From positions 496,001-560,000 of the forward strand of contig NZ_OY776223.1 of the NCBI RefSeq assembly GCF_963675395.1: 64,000 bases of DNA, written 5' to 3'. This DNA is from an uncultured Vibrio sp. GTDB lineage: Bacteria; Pseudomonadota; Gammaproteobacteria; Enterobacterales; Vibrionaceae. The notes beneath the pieces were generated by a model. The model ran no database searches, was not told the DNA's origin, and saw nothing but the letters and a program-made list of their open reading frames with translations. A program made the position numbers and the translations under genes. Below are positions 1 through 9,630 of the stretch, one piece after another. The stretch's first letter is position 1; each line of letters begins with the position of its first letter.

Positions 1-202
1 TACGCTGTCATTCAATCTTCATCCATCGGTCAACAAACGACGGCTACCTGAATGCCGCACATACCTTGTATTCAATAATAGGTATGTCATTTCACTGCGA
101 CAGCCGTGCAACACTCAATTTCCCTAGCTATATAGATAGCACGGCTGCCACTTTAAGACGCTAAAGTTAATTATTTAAACAAGATTCAGGTAACTAATTA
201 AG
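1..202. other. Non-coding left edge with inverted repeats
   Basis: No gene is visible here. Two inverted repeats stand out. ACATACC (59-65) pairs with GGTATGT (81-87). CAGCCGTGC (101-109) pairs perfectly with GCACGGCTG (139-147) across a 29-nt loop. The second could be a transcript-end structure for the leftward Spo0M-like gene, but it has no T-run. Confidence 0.4.
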
Positions 203-946
203 CTATAAGCTTAGAGTAGGTTCAATTGCTGCTGCGACTTGAGCATCGGTTGCACCGATCGGCAGAGTAAACGAACGATACTGATCGCCAGACAAGCTGA
301 GTGAGCGATCGATTTCTGCCAAACAATGGATGACCTGCCCTTCTAAAATGAAGGAAAGCTCAATTTCTTTCGAAGAGAGAAAACCATTATTGCGAAATTC
401 CAGTTCCTGATAGATGCCTGAACGAGAAGAGAAAGAGCCTCCACGCAAAAAGCCTTTCTCTACATCCGCTTTCACCATCGTAAAGCCCGCTTGTTCAATA
501 GCCTGAAGCACTCGCGATACCACTGGCAACGGTTTGACTTCAATATAGTCACGGTCACGTGGGTCCATGGCGAAATCAATGTCTAATGTGGTTTCTAACC
601 AAACATGGCACTGATTTTTTAATGCGTTGACTAATGTGATTGGTGCTTCATCATGTAACTTTAATTGAAACGGGACTTGCTTCTCTTCATTAGCTTGAAT
701 CACAAAGGGCTCAACAGCTTTCAACTGATCAAGCGTAAACGTCTCGTATCTGACGCTGTCATCCAATTCTACTTTCATTTCCGTATTCAGTTTGATCGTG
801 ATGGCATCTATTCTCTGCTCAACATCGCCACCAATAATGTGGACATGCCCCTTAAGCGTTGAACCTTGATAAACACTCATCTCATCCAAAATGGTATCCA
901 CTTTTGCCGAACCAATACCTAATGATGCTTTTAACTTTTTAAACAT
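203..946 (-). CDS. Spo0M-like (SpoOM family) protein
   Basis: This 247-aa protein matches the SpoOM family, named after Bacillus Spo0M, which has an arrestin-like beta-sandwich fold. Its role in non-sporulating bacteria is unclear. The N-terminus begins MFKKLKASLG and is followed by the family's DEMSVYQGSTLKG-type segment and a beta-rich body. There is no signal peptide or membrane segment. The open frame extends 46 codons further upstream, but the ATG at 946 has a good ribosome site (AAGGGAAG on the minus strand) and is where family similarity starts. It is divergent from hutC. Family assignment is by recognition of the sequence; the function is not known. Confidence 0.8.
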   Translation of the reverse strand: MFKKLKASLGIGSAKVDTILDEMSVYQGSTLKGHVHIIGGDVEQRIDAITIKLNTEMKVELDDSVRYETFTLDQLKAVEPFVIQANEEKQVPFQLKLHDEAPITLVNALKNQCHVWLETTLDIDFAMDPRDRDYIEVKPLPVVSRVLQAIEQAGFTMVKADVEKGFLRGGSFSSRSGIYQELEFRNNGFLSSKEIELSFILEGQVIHCLAEIDRSLSLSGDQYRSFTLPIGATDAQVAAAIEPTLSL

Positions 947-1180
947 TTCTTCCCTTACGTCTCTATCATTTTTATTGTGATTGTCATCTGTGTACACAAT
1001 TGCTTCGTGCGCTTCAAGTAATAGACATCCAGATTTCGGGCTATTTCCCCTATCTATCAAAAATAACCACACAAGCTCCCACATTAGACATCAGAATCGC
1101 TCACGTAATGCCGTTACTAAACCATCCATATTGATACCAGTTTGAGAGAACTATTTGCTATTTCTCCTTAAATTGAGCAC

Positions 1181-1195
1181 TATTTGTATAGTCAA
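1181..1195. promoter_or_regulatory. Candidate HutC operator upstream of hutC
   Basis: TTGTATAGTCAA (1184-1195) is an imperfect palindrome resembling the TGTATATACA HutC-type operator. It sits 15 bp before the hutC start codon, which suggests autoregulation. It is weaker than the site upstream of hutI. Confidence 0.45.
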
Positions 1196-1210
1196 TTAAA
1201 GGAAATCATT

Positions 1211-1918
1211 ATGTCTGCGCCACTCTACATACAAATTAAGCAATTTATCCTCGATAAAATTGAAACCGGAGAGTGGATGACCGGACAACGCATCGCAACC
1301 GAGTTCGAGTTAACCGAACAATTTGATGTCAGTAGGATGACCGTGAACAAAGCGATTCGAGATCTCGTTAACGAAGGCAGACTTCAACGCCGACCGCGAC
1401 TTGGCACCTTTGTCTGTGATCCGGTTGAAAAATCCGAGTCACCACTGTTAGACATCCGTAATATTGCTCAGGAAGTCAGTGAGCGGGGCCGTCAATATCG
1501 CAGCAAGGTGCTGAAACAGATAGCGATAAAAGCTGATGCGACTATCGCCACAAAACTTGGGGTGATGCTTGGAACAACCGTGTTCTACAGTGAAATTATT
1601 CACTATGAGGACAGCACTCCAATCCAGTTAGAACTACGCTGGGTCAATAGCCAATATGCGCCAAGTTACTTGGACCAAGACTTCACTAATATAACGCCAA
1701 ACCAGTTTTTGTCCGATAACTGTCCGCTCAGTGCCATCGAACATACGGTTGAAGCTATCGTTCCGGATAGCCGCATAAAACTGGATCTAAAAATGCAAGC
1801 TAATGAGCCTTGCCTGCTATTAAATCGCAGAACGTGGAGCCAAGATAAACTCGTCAGTACCGCCTTGCTCTACCACCCAGGAAATAAGTACAAACTAAGT
1901 TCAAAAGTGCTCGTTTAA
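1211..1918 (+). CDS. hutC: Histidine utilisation repressor HutC (GntR/UTRA family)
   Basis: HutC represses histidine-degradation genes until urocanate binds. The 235-aa protein has an N-terminal GntR winged helix (residues about 1-70, with the FDVSRMTVNKAIRDLVNEG recognition region) and a UTRA effector domain ending in LLLNRRTWS and a Y-HPG motif. I chose the ATG at 1211 because AAAGGAAA precedes it; a TTG at 1184 in the same frame lacks a good ribosome site and would lie inside the operator-like sequence. It is followed by hutI and hutG on the same strand after a 127-bp gap that carries its own operator. Confidence 0.93.
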   Translation: MSAPLYIQIKQFILDKIETGEWMTGQRIATEFELTEQFDVSRMTVNKAIRDLVNEGRLQRRPRLGTFVCDPVEKSESPLLDIRNIAQEVSERGRQYRSKVLKQIAIKADATIATKLGVMLGTTVFYSEIIHYEDSTPIQLELRWVNSQYAPSYLDQDFTNITPNQFLSDNCPLSAIEHTVEAIVPDSRIKLDLKMQANEPCLLLNRRTWSQDKLVSTALLYHPGNKYKLSSKVLV

Positions 1919-2004
1919 ACGTGTGGGAATTACAATTCCCCTACTCTTCGATCACACCTTTGCAACATCAATCTTGTCATCGATACTTTCTTATTATACA
2001 TATT

Positions 2005-2014
2005 TGTATATACA
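2005..2014. promoter_or_regulatory. HutC-type operator upstream of hutI
   Basis: TGTATATACA (2005-2014) is a perfect 10-bp palindrome 31 bp before the hutI start. Known HutC operators contain this core. Its position between the regulator and the hutIG pair supports repression of hutIG by the neighbouring HutC. Confidence 0.75.
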
Positions 2015-2045
2015 TTTAATGCTACCAACCAAATAGGATACAAAA

Positions 2046-3296
2046 ATGGATTTGCTGATTGAAAATGCGCGTCTGGTCACTATGACGCAAGGGGAAGCAG
2101 GATATCTGCCTACATCACCTGCGCGTGTCGGTATTCAATCGGGGAAAATTGTCGCCATCAGTACTTGTGCACGTGGTGAAGATACCCCTCAAATCGAGTC
2201 ACAGCTAAATCCTCAACACTACCCACAATGTTTTGATCTACAAGGCAAGTTGATGATGCCGGGTCTGATCGATTGTCATACTCACCTTGTCTATGCCGGC
2301 AATCGTGCCAATGAGTTCGAGATGCGTTTAAACGGGGTGCCGTATCAAGAGATTGCTCAACAAGGTGGTGGTATTCTCTCGACAGTAAAGGCAACACGAG
2401 CAGCAACCGAAGAGCAGTTAGTCGAACTCGCACTGCCTCGTTTAGACGGGCTGCTAGCCAGTGGTGTGACTTCGGTAGAAGTGAAGTCCGGCTATGGGCT
2501 GACGTACAATGATGAGCTCAAAATGCTACGTGCTGCCAAAGCACTGGAACAAGAACGAAAAGTGAAGGTAACCACAACGTTACTTGCCGCTCATGCACTT
2601 CCTCCGGAGTTTACTGGTCGCGCTGATGACTATATTGAACATATTTGTCAGGATATCATTCCAATCGTTGCTGACGAAAAGCTGGCCACCAGCGTTGATG
2701 TTTTTTGTGAGTCGATCGGCTTCAACCTAGCACAGACAGAGAAAGTATTTGCCACGGCAATACAGCACGGCTTAAAAGTAAAGGGCCATACAGAACAGCT
2801 CTCTAACCTTGGTGGTACCGCGCTTACGGCACAATACAATGGCCTTTCTGCCGATCATATTGAGTTCCTTGATGAAGAAGGCGTTATCGCGCTTTCCAAA
2901 TCAAACACCGTCGCAACCCTGCTTCCAGGCGCATTTTACTTCTTGCGTGAAACGCAACTGCCGCCAATCGAGTTGCTGAGAAAGCATCAGGTACCGATGG
3001 CGATCGCAACGGATGTTAACCCAGGCACGTCGCCATTTTCCGATATGACCCTGATGATGAATATGGCGTGCACCCTATTCTGCCTGACTCCACAGGAAGC
3101 GCTACGAGGCGCAACTCAACATGCAGCAAAAGCATTAGGCTACGAAGGTTCTCGAGGGGTGGTAAAAGTTGGCTTTGATGCTGACTTCTCGGTTTGGGAT
3201 ATCGACCATCCAGCCGATCTGAGTTATCAAGTCGGTGCAAAACGTCTGGTAGGTCGTATAGTAAATGGTGAGTACATTGCACATGGAGGCCTTTAA
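2046..3296 (+). CDS. hutI: Imidazolonepropionase HutI
   Basis: HutI hydrolyses 4-imidazolone-5-propionate to N-formimino-L-glutamate, the third step of histidine degradation. The 416-aa protein is a full-length amidohydrolase. It shows the metal site [12 protein letters not shown] after the MPGLID strand, the ALPPEF motif, the [10 protein letters not shown] motif, and [11 protein letters not shown] near the C-terminus. AGGA lies about 7 bp upstream of the ATG. Its stop is one base before the hutG start codon, so the two are surely co-transcribed and probably translationally coupled. Confidence 0.96.
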   Translation: MDLLIENARLVTMTQGEAGYLPTSPARVGIQSGKIVAISTCARGEDTPQIESQLNPQHYPQCFDLQGKLMMPGLIDCHTHLVYAGNRANEFEMRLNGVPYQEIAQQGGGILSTVKATRAATEEQLVELALPRLDGLLASGVTSVEVKSGYGLTYNDELKMLRAAKALEQERKVKVTTTLLAAHALPPEFTGRADDYIEHICQDIIPIVADEKLATSVDVFCESIGFNLAQTEKVFATAIQHGLKVKGHTEQLSNLGGTALTAQYNGLSADHIEFLDEEGVIALSKSNTVATLLPGAFYFLRETQLPPIELLRKHQVPMAIATDVNPGTSPFSDMTLMMNMACTLFCLTPQEALRGATQHAAKALGYEGSRGVVKVGFDADFSVWDIDHPADLSYQVGAKRLVGRIVNGEYIAHGGL

Positions 3297-3297
3297 T

Positions 3298-4296
3298 ATG
3301 TCTCAATCAGACTTACATAACCCACTATTTCATTGGCAAGGCCGTCATGATGCTGAAGACGGAAAGCTTGGTCAACGTATCCACCATATCGTCCAACATC
3401 AGTCAGTCAGCGAACTGGAAAAACAGCCGCATGGTGTCTCAATATTAGGCTTCGCAACGGATGCAGGTGTAGCAAGAAACAAAGGTCGCGTCGGAGCGAA
3501 GAAATCTCCTGACTTAATCCGTCGAGCGCTGGCAAATCTCGCGTGGCACAAAGACGCGCCAATTTATGATCTCGGAACGGTAGTGTGTGAAGACGACTTA
3601 TTGGAAGAAAGTCAGGCTCTTTGTGCCAGTACTATTTCTCATGCACTGCCCCACACCCCGGTTATTGTTCTGGGTGGCGGACACGAAATCGCATGGGCCT
3701 CTTTCTCAGGAATTGCAGAATACTTTAAGTTAAATCATCCGGATAAAAAGCCGAAAATTGGCATTATCAATTTCGATGCGCACTTCGATCTGCGTGCTTT
3801 TGAAAGCCCGATAGCCGACGTGAAGCCAAGCTCTGGCACGCCATTCAACCAAATTCATCACCTTTGCCAACGCAATGATTGGGTTTTCCACTACGCTTGC
3901 TTAGGTGTCAGCCGCAGCAGCAACACTCAGGCTCTATTCCAAAAAGCTGATGACTTAAACGTGTGGTACGTAGAAGATCATCAGCTTAGCTATTTGAACC
4001 TCAGCTACCACCTGACGCAACTGCAACACTTTATCGACGATTGTGACTACCTGTATCTTACGATAGATCTAGACGTGTTTCCGGCAGCAACGGCTCCGGG
4101 CGTCAGCGCGCCAGCAGCTCGTGGGGTGAGTTACGACACCATCGCCCCGTTTCTAGAACGGATTCTGCATTGTAAAAACAAGTTGATGTTGGCCGATATT
4201 GCCGAATACAACCCAAATTATGATGTCGATAGTCAGACCGCGCGCTTAGCGGCTCGCTTATGTTGGGATATCGCCAACGCGATGGCAGAGAAGTAA
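3298..4296 (+). CDS. hutG: Formimidoylglutamase HutG
   Basis: HutG hydrolyses N-formimino-glutamate to glutamate and formamide, completing the hut route. The 332-aa ureohydrolase (arginase fold) has its manganese ligands in GGGHE, NFDAHFD and TIDLDVFP, followed by the APGVSAPA loop. I chose the ATG at 3298 because GGAGG (3285-3289) inside the end of hutI sits 8 bp upstream; an in-frame GTG at 3265 has no such site. No hutU (urocanase) or hutH (histidase) follows; those genes must lie elsewhere. Confidence 0.95.
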   Translation: MSQSDLHNPLFHWQGRHDAEDGKLGQRIHHIVQHQSVSELEKQPHGVSILGFATDAGVARNKGRVGAKKSPDLIRRALANLAWHKDAPIYDLGTVVCEDDLLEESQALCASTISHALPHTPVIVLGGGHEIAWASFSGIAEYFKLNHPDKKPKIGIINFDAHFDLRAFESPIADVKPSSGTPFNQIHHLCQRNDWVFHYACLGVSRSSNTQALFQKADDLNVWYVEDHQLSYLNLSYHLTQLQHFIDDCDYLYLTIDLDVFPAATAPGVSAPAARGVSYDTIAPFLERILHCKNKLMLADIAEYNPNYDVDSQTARLAARLCWDIANAMAEK

Positions 4297-4362
4297 CAGC
4301 CGTTATTATTTAAGCTTCTGACACTAATGCAGTATTCAAAAGCTCTATCTAAAACATGTAAT

Positions 4363-4390
4363 GCCGTTCGCTTAGCTGCTAACGGCGTCT
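4363..4390 (+). terminator. Possible hutIG terminator
   Basis: GCCGTT (4363-4368) pairs with AACGGC (4381-4386) across a 12-nt loop. The T-run after it is poor (GTCTTTAA), so termination is uncertain. Confidence 0.4.
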
Positions 4391-4400
4391 TTAAGCCTCC

Positions 4401-4534
4401 AGTCATCCTGAACAACGACGAAGGAGTGTGATTCAGGATCTAATTTCTGAGCACTTTATGGCCGAAATATTTCATTAACTGCTCACCGCGCTGCGATTAG
4501 ATTCCTAGTCTCGCTAGAGCTCGCTGGAATGACT
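4401..4534. repeat. Palindromic MITE-like intergenic element
   Basis: The element begins AGTCATCC and ends GGAATGACT, so its termini form an inverted repeat (AGTCAT/ATGACT). Internally ATCCTGAA (4405-4412) pairs with TTCAGGAT (4432-4439), and ATTCC (4501-4505) pairs with GGAAT (4526-4530). It has no coding potential. Dispersed palindromic repeats with such GTCAT ends are frequent in Vibrio intergenic regions; membership of a particular family is my inference. Only one copy is visible in this window. Confidence 0.65.
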
Positions 4535-4811
4535 CAGATAAAATCGTTAAGCGATTGATATTACATCTAAAACATGGGGCTTTTTTATGTCTATACTTTT
4601 ATCATACAACTTCACACCCAAGTACCGTCATATCATAAGCACGGAACGATGAGGTTGGTAAGTTTGAAAGTGAATCAAGTATGCGTTTTTAACCATTTAT
4701 CTTTCAATGACTACATGGTCGTTAAGATAGGTTAAAATGTCACTGGATGGACCATTGCCCGTCAGTGTTTCGCATATAATCCCTTACAGTTTTGGTTACT
4801 ACGTGAAAATT

Positions 4812-5537
4812 ATGTTTCTAACACCTTATTTTTCTAACAATGAGCACCAGTTTCAGTTCACTCGCGAGCAGGCAAGTCACTTTGCGAAGCGCGTAGCTGG
4901 CGATTACAACCCAATCCATGATGAAGACAACAAACGCTTCTGTGTACCTGGCGATCTACTGTTTGCCGTACTGCTAAGCAAAGAAGGCATCAGCCAAAAA
5001 ATGCGTTTCAACTTCTCTGGCATGGTAAATGACGGCGTTGCGCTTCATATTGAGAATAAGTGTGAGAAAGAAAGTGCAGTTGTTGATGCAGCTGGCAAAG
5101 AATATTTGCACATGTCTCGCGAAGGTGAAACCAATCGCGACCCAGCATTTATTGAGCATGTAGTGACAAATTACGTTCAGTTTTCTGGCATGAACTTCCC
5201 TCACATCATGGTTCCTCTTATGGAAGAACAACAAATGATGATCAACTGCCAACGCCCATTAGTGATTTACGAAAGTATGGAAGTTGAGTTCTCTCGTCTG
5301 GATCTAACCCATCCGGAAGTGGAATTTACAGGCGCAACTTTCGACGTAGACGGTAAGCGTGGCGTAGTGACATTGAACTTCGCGTTCAAAGAAGATGGTG
5401 AAGTTGTCGGTAACGGCATTAAGCGTATGGTTGCAAGTGGTTTAAAACCTTACGACCAAGAAGCTGTTGATGATTTGGTCGCGCGCTTCCATGAGCGTAA
5501 GGACGCATTCTTAGCAAAGTTCGTTGAGGCAGCGTAA
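4812..5537 (+). CDS. DUF3581 family protein
   Basis: A 241-aa cytoplasmic protein recognised as DUF3581, a gammaproteobacterial family of unknown function. The segment TREQASHFAKRVAGDYNPIHDEDNKRF followed by PGDLLFAVLLS resembles the start of hotdog-fold hydratase-like proteins, where D-x-NPIH is the catalytic motif, but no activity is established. I chose ATG 4812, where family similarity begins, although its ribosome site is weak; ATG 4737 in frame is an alternative. It stands alone. Confidence 0.75.
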   Translation: MFLTPYFSNNEHQFQFTREQASHFAKRVAGDYNPIHDEDNKRFCVPGDLLFAVLLSKEGISQKMRFNFSGMVNDGVALHIENKCEKESAVVDAAGKEYLHMSREGETNRDPAFIEHVVTNYVQFSGMNFPHIMVPLMEEQQMMINCQRPLVIYESMEVEFSRLDLTHPEVEFTGATFDVDGKRGVVTLNFAFKEDGEVVGNGIKRMVASGLKPYDQEAVDDLVARFHERKDAFLAKFVEAA

Positions 5538-5790
5538 TTACTGCCTCAAGCTCGCAAGCTCCCAATTTTTCAGTGGCAACAACCTACAAGGCGTTGCCGC
5601 TTCTGTAACGCTTTCCAGTGTTCTGTCCATTTGCCATTCACAAACATACCCTGCTCCTCTAAAAATTAAGCACCGTTGAAAACGAATGAACGTATTGATT
5701 TCGTGGGAGAACACTTTTCTCAACGGTCCCGGAGTAATGTAAGCCAAATTAAAAGCGCCATCGCTCCTATGGCAACTCAAAACTCTGCGG

Positions 5791-6252
5791 TTATACCCAA
5801 CGACGCACCCGATTTTTGTATTTCAGGTAGTCTTCACCAAACAGCCTTTCTAACACGTGCTCTTCTGGTTTTATTTGGTAGCGATTCATATAAGAGATAA
5901 ATAGAGCACCACAAAGAATGACACTAAGATGCTGCCACCATAGCCCCAGAGCGATAATCAGTAGCAGTAACGCAAAATACATCGGGTTACGGGTATAAGC
6001 GAAGACGCCTGTACTCACTACCGTTGTGGCGAACTCTGGTTTAACCGGATTGACGGTCGTCTTTAGTTTGCGGAATTCATAAAGTCCAGCAATACCGATA
6101 AAACCCGATAAAAGGGTTAGAATTGCGACAACAAATTCGACAAAAGGCACGGTGATCATAAAGTTCGGCGTGAGTCGTTTCAGCCAGTACATCAGCAAAA
6201 CCACCAGCAAGAATACCGCGACCGGTGGCACTCTCAGTTCAAGTTTTCTCAA
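5791..6252 (-). CDS. Isoprenylcysteine methyltransferase-like membrane protein
   Basis: A 153-aa integral membrane protein with about four hydrophobic segments. The C-terminal half carries the family hallmark GVFAYTRNPMYFALLLL and a final EE-x-L-x-x-x-FG-x-x-Y-x-x-Y segment, as in the ICMT/PEMT-like superfamily. These enzymes use S-adenosylmethionine to methylate lipids or prenylated cysteines; the substrate in bacteria is usually unknown. The 250 bp downstream to the DUF3581 gene contain only low-complexity reading frames and one GGCAAC/GTTGCC hairpin near 5574-5597. Confidence 0.82.
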   Translation of the reverse strand: MRKLELRVPPVAVFLLVVLLMYWLKRLTPNFMITVPFVEFVVAILTLLSGFIGIAGLYEFRKLKTTVNPVKPEFATTVVSTGVFAYTRNPMYFALLLLIIALGLWWQHLSVILCGALFISYMNRYQIKPEEHVLERLFGEDYLKYKNRVRRWV

Positions 6253-6288
6253 GGCTCAATCCTTTGAAGTCTCAAGTTGAGTATTCGA

Positions 6289-6313
6289 TAAAAAGCCCAG
6301 CAGAACTGGGCTT
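6289..6313 (-). terminator. ydiJ terminator
   Basis: AAGCCCAG (6293-6300) pairs with CTGGGCTT (6306-6313). On the minus strand the stem is followed by a T-run, just after the ydiJ stop. Confidence 0.8.
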
Positions 6314-6330
6314 AATCTTCATAAAAGTGA

Positions 6331-9300
6331 TTAAATAAGTGTTAACAACGCCTGAACCGGATGCTTCGGCTTGGTTCCTTCGAAGCGTTTAACCTGGCTT
6401 CGGCAAGAGTAACCCGTGATGAGGCATCTCTCATTGTCCAACTTATCTAAGTTTGGTTTCCAGCTTAGGTTGTAAATATCTCTCGACATCTCCAACTTAT
6501 CCACTTCGTGACCAAAGGTACCAGCCATACCACAGCAACCAACTGGTACGGTATTCAGCACCGCACCAAAGTGAGCGAATATCGCTCCCCACTCTTTTTC
6601 CGCGTTTGGCATTTTGGTCTTCTCTGTACAGTGTGCAAACAAATACCAAGGTTCTTGTTGCGCAGACTCTACCGCAGCGAAGCTCTCCAGTCTTGGATAG
6701 AGCCATTCATGAGCCGTCAGTACATCAAATTCACCGCGCTTGCTGCCCAATACTTCGTTGTATTCATCTCGGTAACAAAGCACCAATGCAGGATCAACAC
6801 CCACCATTGGAATGCCCAAATCGGCAACCAAAGATAAAAACTTCGCGGTATCCGTTGCCGTTTCAGAGAACTGGCGCAAAAAGCCTTTGATATGTTGCGC
6901 TTTGCCATTCGGTTTAAATGGCAACAGAACCGGATTCATTCCCAGCTTTCTCACCAGCTTAACAAAATCTTCTACCACTTCGGCATCGTAATAACTGGTA
7001 AACGGGTCTTGAACAATCAGAACGTGTTGGCTCTTCTCTTCCGAAGACAACCTCGACAACGCAGTAAGATCATAATTGGTCGTCAGAGATTCAATGCGCT
7101 TTTGCAATGTAGGGACAGACAACAAAGGCGCATCCACGTAGCCTACTGTCGATGCGGTTAAGTTTTTCACCCAAGATTGCTTCAGGACACCGTTCACAAC
7201 GCTTGGTGCTTTCGCCATCAGCGGTAAGATAGTTTCAATATTCGCCACCAAGTAATCTTTAGCCGGGCGTTGGTAACGAGAGTGATAGATGTTTAAGAAG
7301 CGAGAGCGGAAGCTTGGCACATCCACTTTAATCGGACACTGGCTGGCACACGCTTTACAAGCCAAACAGCCATTCATCGCCTCATAGACTTCATGAGAGA
7401 AATCATATTCATGACGACGGTTAATTGAATGGCGAACGCGATCGATCATGGTTTTGATCGAAGCTTTGTTTTCCAACGCTTGTTTTTCAAGGTCGAGAAT
7501 ATCGATACCTTGTTCCGTCAACTGACGCAGCCATTCGCGGACTAATCCAGCACGACCTTTTGGCGAATGACGACGATCGGCCGTCACTTTCATCGATGGA
7601 CACATTGGCGAACTGGCATCGTAGTTAAAGCACAAGCCATTACCGTTACATTCCATCGCTTGCTTGAAGCTATCACGAACTTGTACATCAATCTGGCGGT
7701 CATAGTAACCCCGTTTAGTGTCGGTCACTTTTACCAGCTCTGCATCACTGTCTAACGGCGTACAGATTTTCCCCGGGTTCATCTTGTTGTGTGGGTCAAA
7801 GGCCGCTTTCACACGTCGAAGCTCGGTAAACAGCTCTTCACCAAAGAATTCCGGCCCGTATTCAGAGCGGAAACCTTTACCGTGTTCGCCCCACATCAAA
7901 CCGCCGTATTTGGCGACCAACTTAACCACTTCATCTGAGAGCTCATGCATTAGCGCTTCTTGCTGAGGATCGCACAGATCCAAAGCAGGACGAACGTGCA
8001 ATACGCCCGCATCAACGTGGCCAAACATACCGTAATTAAGCGACTTGCCGTCAAGAAGTTCACGGAACTCGACAATAAAATCCGCTAAGTTTTCTGGTGG
8101 AACACAGGTATCTTCTGCGAACGGTACCGGCTTAGCGCGTCCTTTTGCCGCACCAAGCAGACCCACCGCTTTTTTACGCATGTTGTAAATACGACCGATA
8201 CTCGCTACATCATCACAAACTTGATAGCCAATAATGCCCGCTTCTTCTGTTTCGATCATGGTGTCGAGTTTGGCAGTTAACGCCGCAACTTGTGACGCGA
8301 TCTGTTCGGCATCCTCTCCCGCGTATTCCACCATGTTGATACCAAGCATCTCTTTGTCCGGCACATCCGTGATCAGATCGCTGACCGTGTGCCACACAAT
8401 GTCTTGTTTCGCTAAGTTAAGAACTTTTGAGTCAACCGTTTCGACCGACATTGCATTCGCTTGCACCATCAGTGGCGCATTACGTAAGGCGGAGTCAAAC
8501 GTATTGTATTTAACGTTCACCAAGGTACGCACTTTAGGAATGCGAGTCAGGTTTAATTTCGCTTCCGTAATGAAGGCAAGTGAGCCCTCTGCACCACACA
8601 ATACGCGGGTGAGATCAAAACTATCATCCTCTTCGTTCAGTGCATTTTTCAGATCGTAACCAGTTAAGAAACGGTTTAGAGGCGGGAATTTATCATTAAT
8701 TTGCTGACGCTTTTCACGACATACGGATTCGGTGACATTCAGTGCGGTTGCTGCAAACTCGCCCTCTTCTGGCAAACCATGAGACAAGTCTGATTCTAAA
8801 ATCGAGCCATCGGCAAACACGGCTTGTAACGAGAGGACGTGATCGGACGTTTTGCCATATTTCAGTGATCCCTGACCAGAGGCGTCAGTGTTAACCATGC
8901 CGCCGATAGTGGCGCGATTACTGGTGGATAAATCAGGTGAGAAAAAATAACCATATGGGCGAACGGCGTCATTTAACTGGTCCTTAATGACACCAGTTTG
9001 AACGCGTACCCAGCCTTCTTCCTCGTTAATTTCAAGCACGTTGTTCATGTGGCGAGACAAATCAACCACAATACCTTTCGTCAGAGACTGCCCATTCGTA
9101 CCAGTGCCGCCACCGCGAGGTGAAAACGTAATTCGCTCGTACTTCTCTTTATTGCTCAGTTTACCAATAAGCGCAACATCTTGCGTCGTTCTCGGGTGTA
9201 CAACAGCCTGAGGTAACTGTTGGTACACGCTGTTGTCAGTGGCAACCGCGAGTCGGCTTGAATATTGGCTTTCTATATCGCCGGTGAATCCAGCTTGTTC

Positions 9301-9366
9301 AAGCTCTTTTAAAAAAATCAGAACAAGAGGGTCGACGTCAGTTTGCGAGTGTAATCTTGGTAACAT
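6331..9366 (-). CDS. ydiJ: FAD/Fe-S oxidoreductase YdiJ (D-2-hydroxyglutarate dehydrogenase type)
   Basis: This 1011-aa protein fuses an FAD-binding (FAD_binding_4) domain, an FAD-linked oxidase C-terminal domain, a ferredoxin-like region and a CCG-containing domain, as in E. coli YdiJ (1018 aa). Visible motifs are RGGGTGTNGQSL near residue 84 (FAD pyrophosphate binding), VNTDASGQGS, HVDAGVLHVRP and GEHGKGFRSE, then CLACKACASQCP for a [4Fe-4S] cluster, and a C-terminal VGCCGMAGTFG. The family oxidises D-2-hydroxy acids; YdiJ has been linked to D-2-hydroxyglutarate. It is divergent from the DUF3334 gene and ends at its own terminator. Confidence 0.9.
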   Translation of the reverse strand: MLPRLHSQTDVDPLVLIFLKELEQAGFTGDIESQYSSRLAVATDNSVYQQLPQAVVHPRTTQDVALIGKLSNKEKYERITFSPRGGGTGTNGQSLTKGIVVDLSRHMNNVLEINEEEGWVRVQTGVIKDQLNDAVRPYGYFFSPDLSTSNRATIGGMVNTDASGQGSLKYGKTSDHVLSLQAVFADGSILESDLSHGLPEEGEFAATALNVTESVCREKRQQINDKFPPLNRFLTGYDLKNALNEEDDSFDLTRVLCGAEGSLAFITEAKLNLTRIPKVRTLVNVKYNTFDSALRNAPLMVQANAMSVETVDSKVLNLAKQDIVWHTVSDLITDVPDKEMLGINMVEYAGEDAEQIASQVAALTAKLDTMIETEEAGIIGYQVCDDVASIGRIYNMRKKAVGLLGAAKGRAKPVPFAEDTCVPPENLADFIVEFRELLDGKSLNYGMFGHVDAGVLHVRPALDLCDPQQEALMHELSDEVVKLVAKYGGLMWGEHGKGFRSEYGPEFFGEELFTELRRVKAAFDPHNKMNPGKICTPLDSDAELVKVTDTKRGYYDRQIDVQVRDSFKQAMECNGNGLCFNYDASSPMCPSMKVTADRRHSPKGRAGLVREWLRQLTEQGIDILDLEKQALENKASIKTMIDRVRHSINRRHEYDFSHEVYEAMNGCLACKACASQCPIKVDVPSFRSRFLNIYHSRYQRPAKDYLVANIETILPLMAKAPSVVNGVLKQSWVKNLTASTVGYVDAPLLSVPTLQKRIESLTTNYDLTALSRLSSEEKSQHVLIVQDPFTSYYDAEVVEDFVKLVRKLGMNPVLLPFKPNGKAQHIKGFLRQFSETATDTAKFLSLVADLGIPMVGVDPALVLCYRDEYNEVLGSKRGEFDVLTAHEWLYPRLESFAAVESAQQEPWYLFAHCTEKTKMPNAEKEWGAIFAHFGAVLNTVPVGCCGMAGTFGHEVDKLEMSRDIYNLSWKPNLDKLDNERCLITGYSCRSQVKRFEGTKPKHPVQALLTLI

Positions 9367-9630
9367 TTGCTTCCTGCCCCTACGACGCTGATCCTATCAG
9401 CTGCGGGTTATCTAATTATATTACTCAATCCTCAAGCTGGTTTTCGATAGAGTCTCGAGCCAGACAGTAGAGTTAGAGTGGAATGATTTTCTTCGGGTTT
9501 GATCACTTTACAACATTTGAAAAAGCGATTAAATCAGAATCTCAATACAATATTGAAACTTATGCTTTATTTCTTGACTATTAATGCCTTACATTGAAAG
9601 AGAAATAGCCTTTCTCAATGAGCTTTTAGA

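Larger units (their letters stand above)
4297..4811. other. Non-coding gap downstream of hutG
   Basis: This 515-bp stretch has no convincing gene. It holds a hairpin after hutG, the palindromic element at 4401-4534, a short hairpin AATCG/CGATT near 4542-4556, and the promoter region of the DUF3581 gene. An upstream in-frame ATG at 4737 would extend that gene, but family similarity begins at 4812. Confidence 0.6.

Noticed and set aside
5574..5597. GGCAAC/GTTGCC hairpin considered as an integron attC or VCR-type site
   Set aside because: It lacks the paired core sites and length of an attC, and no cassette array surrounds it.
5538..5780. Leftward 80-codon reading frame between the DUF3581 and methyltransferase-like genes
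   Set aside because: Composition is unlike a protein, it begins at the exact stop of the neighbouring gene, and no ribosome site or family is visible.
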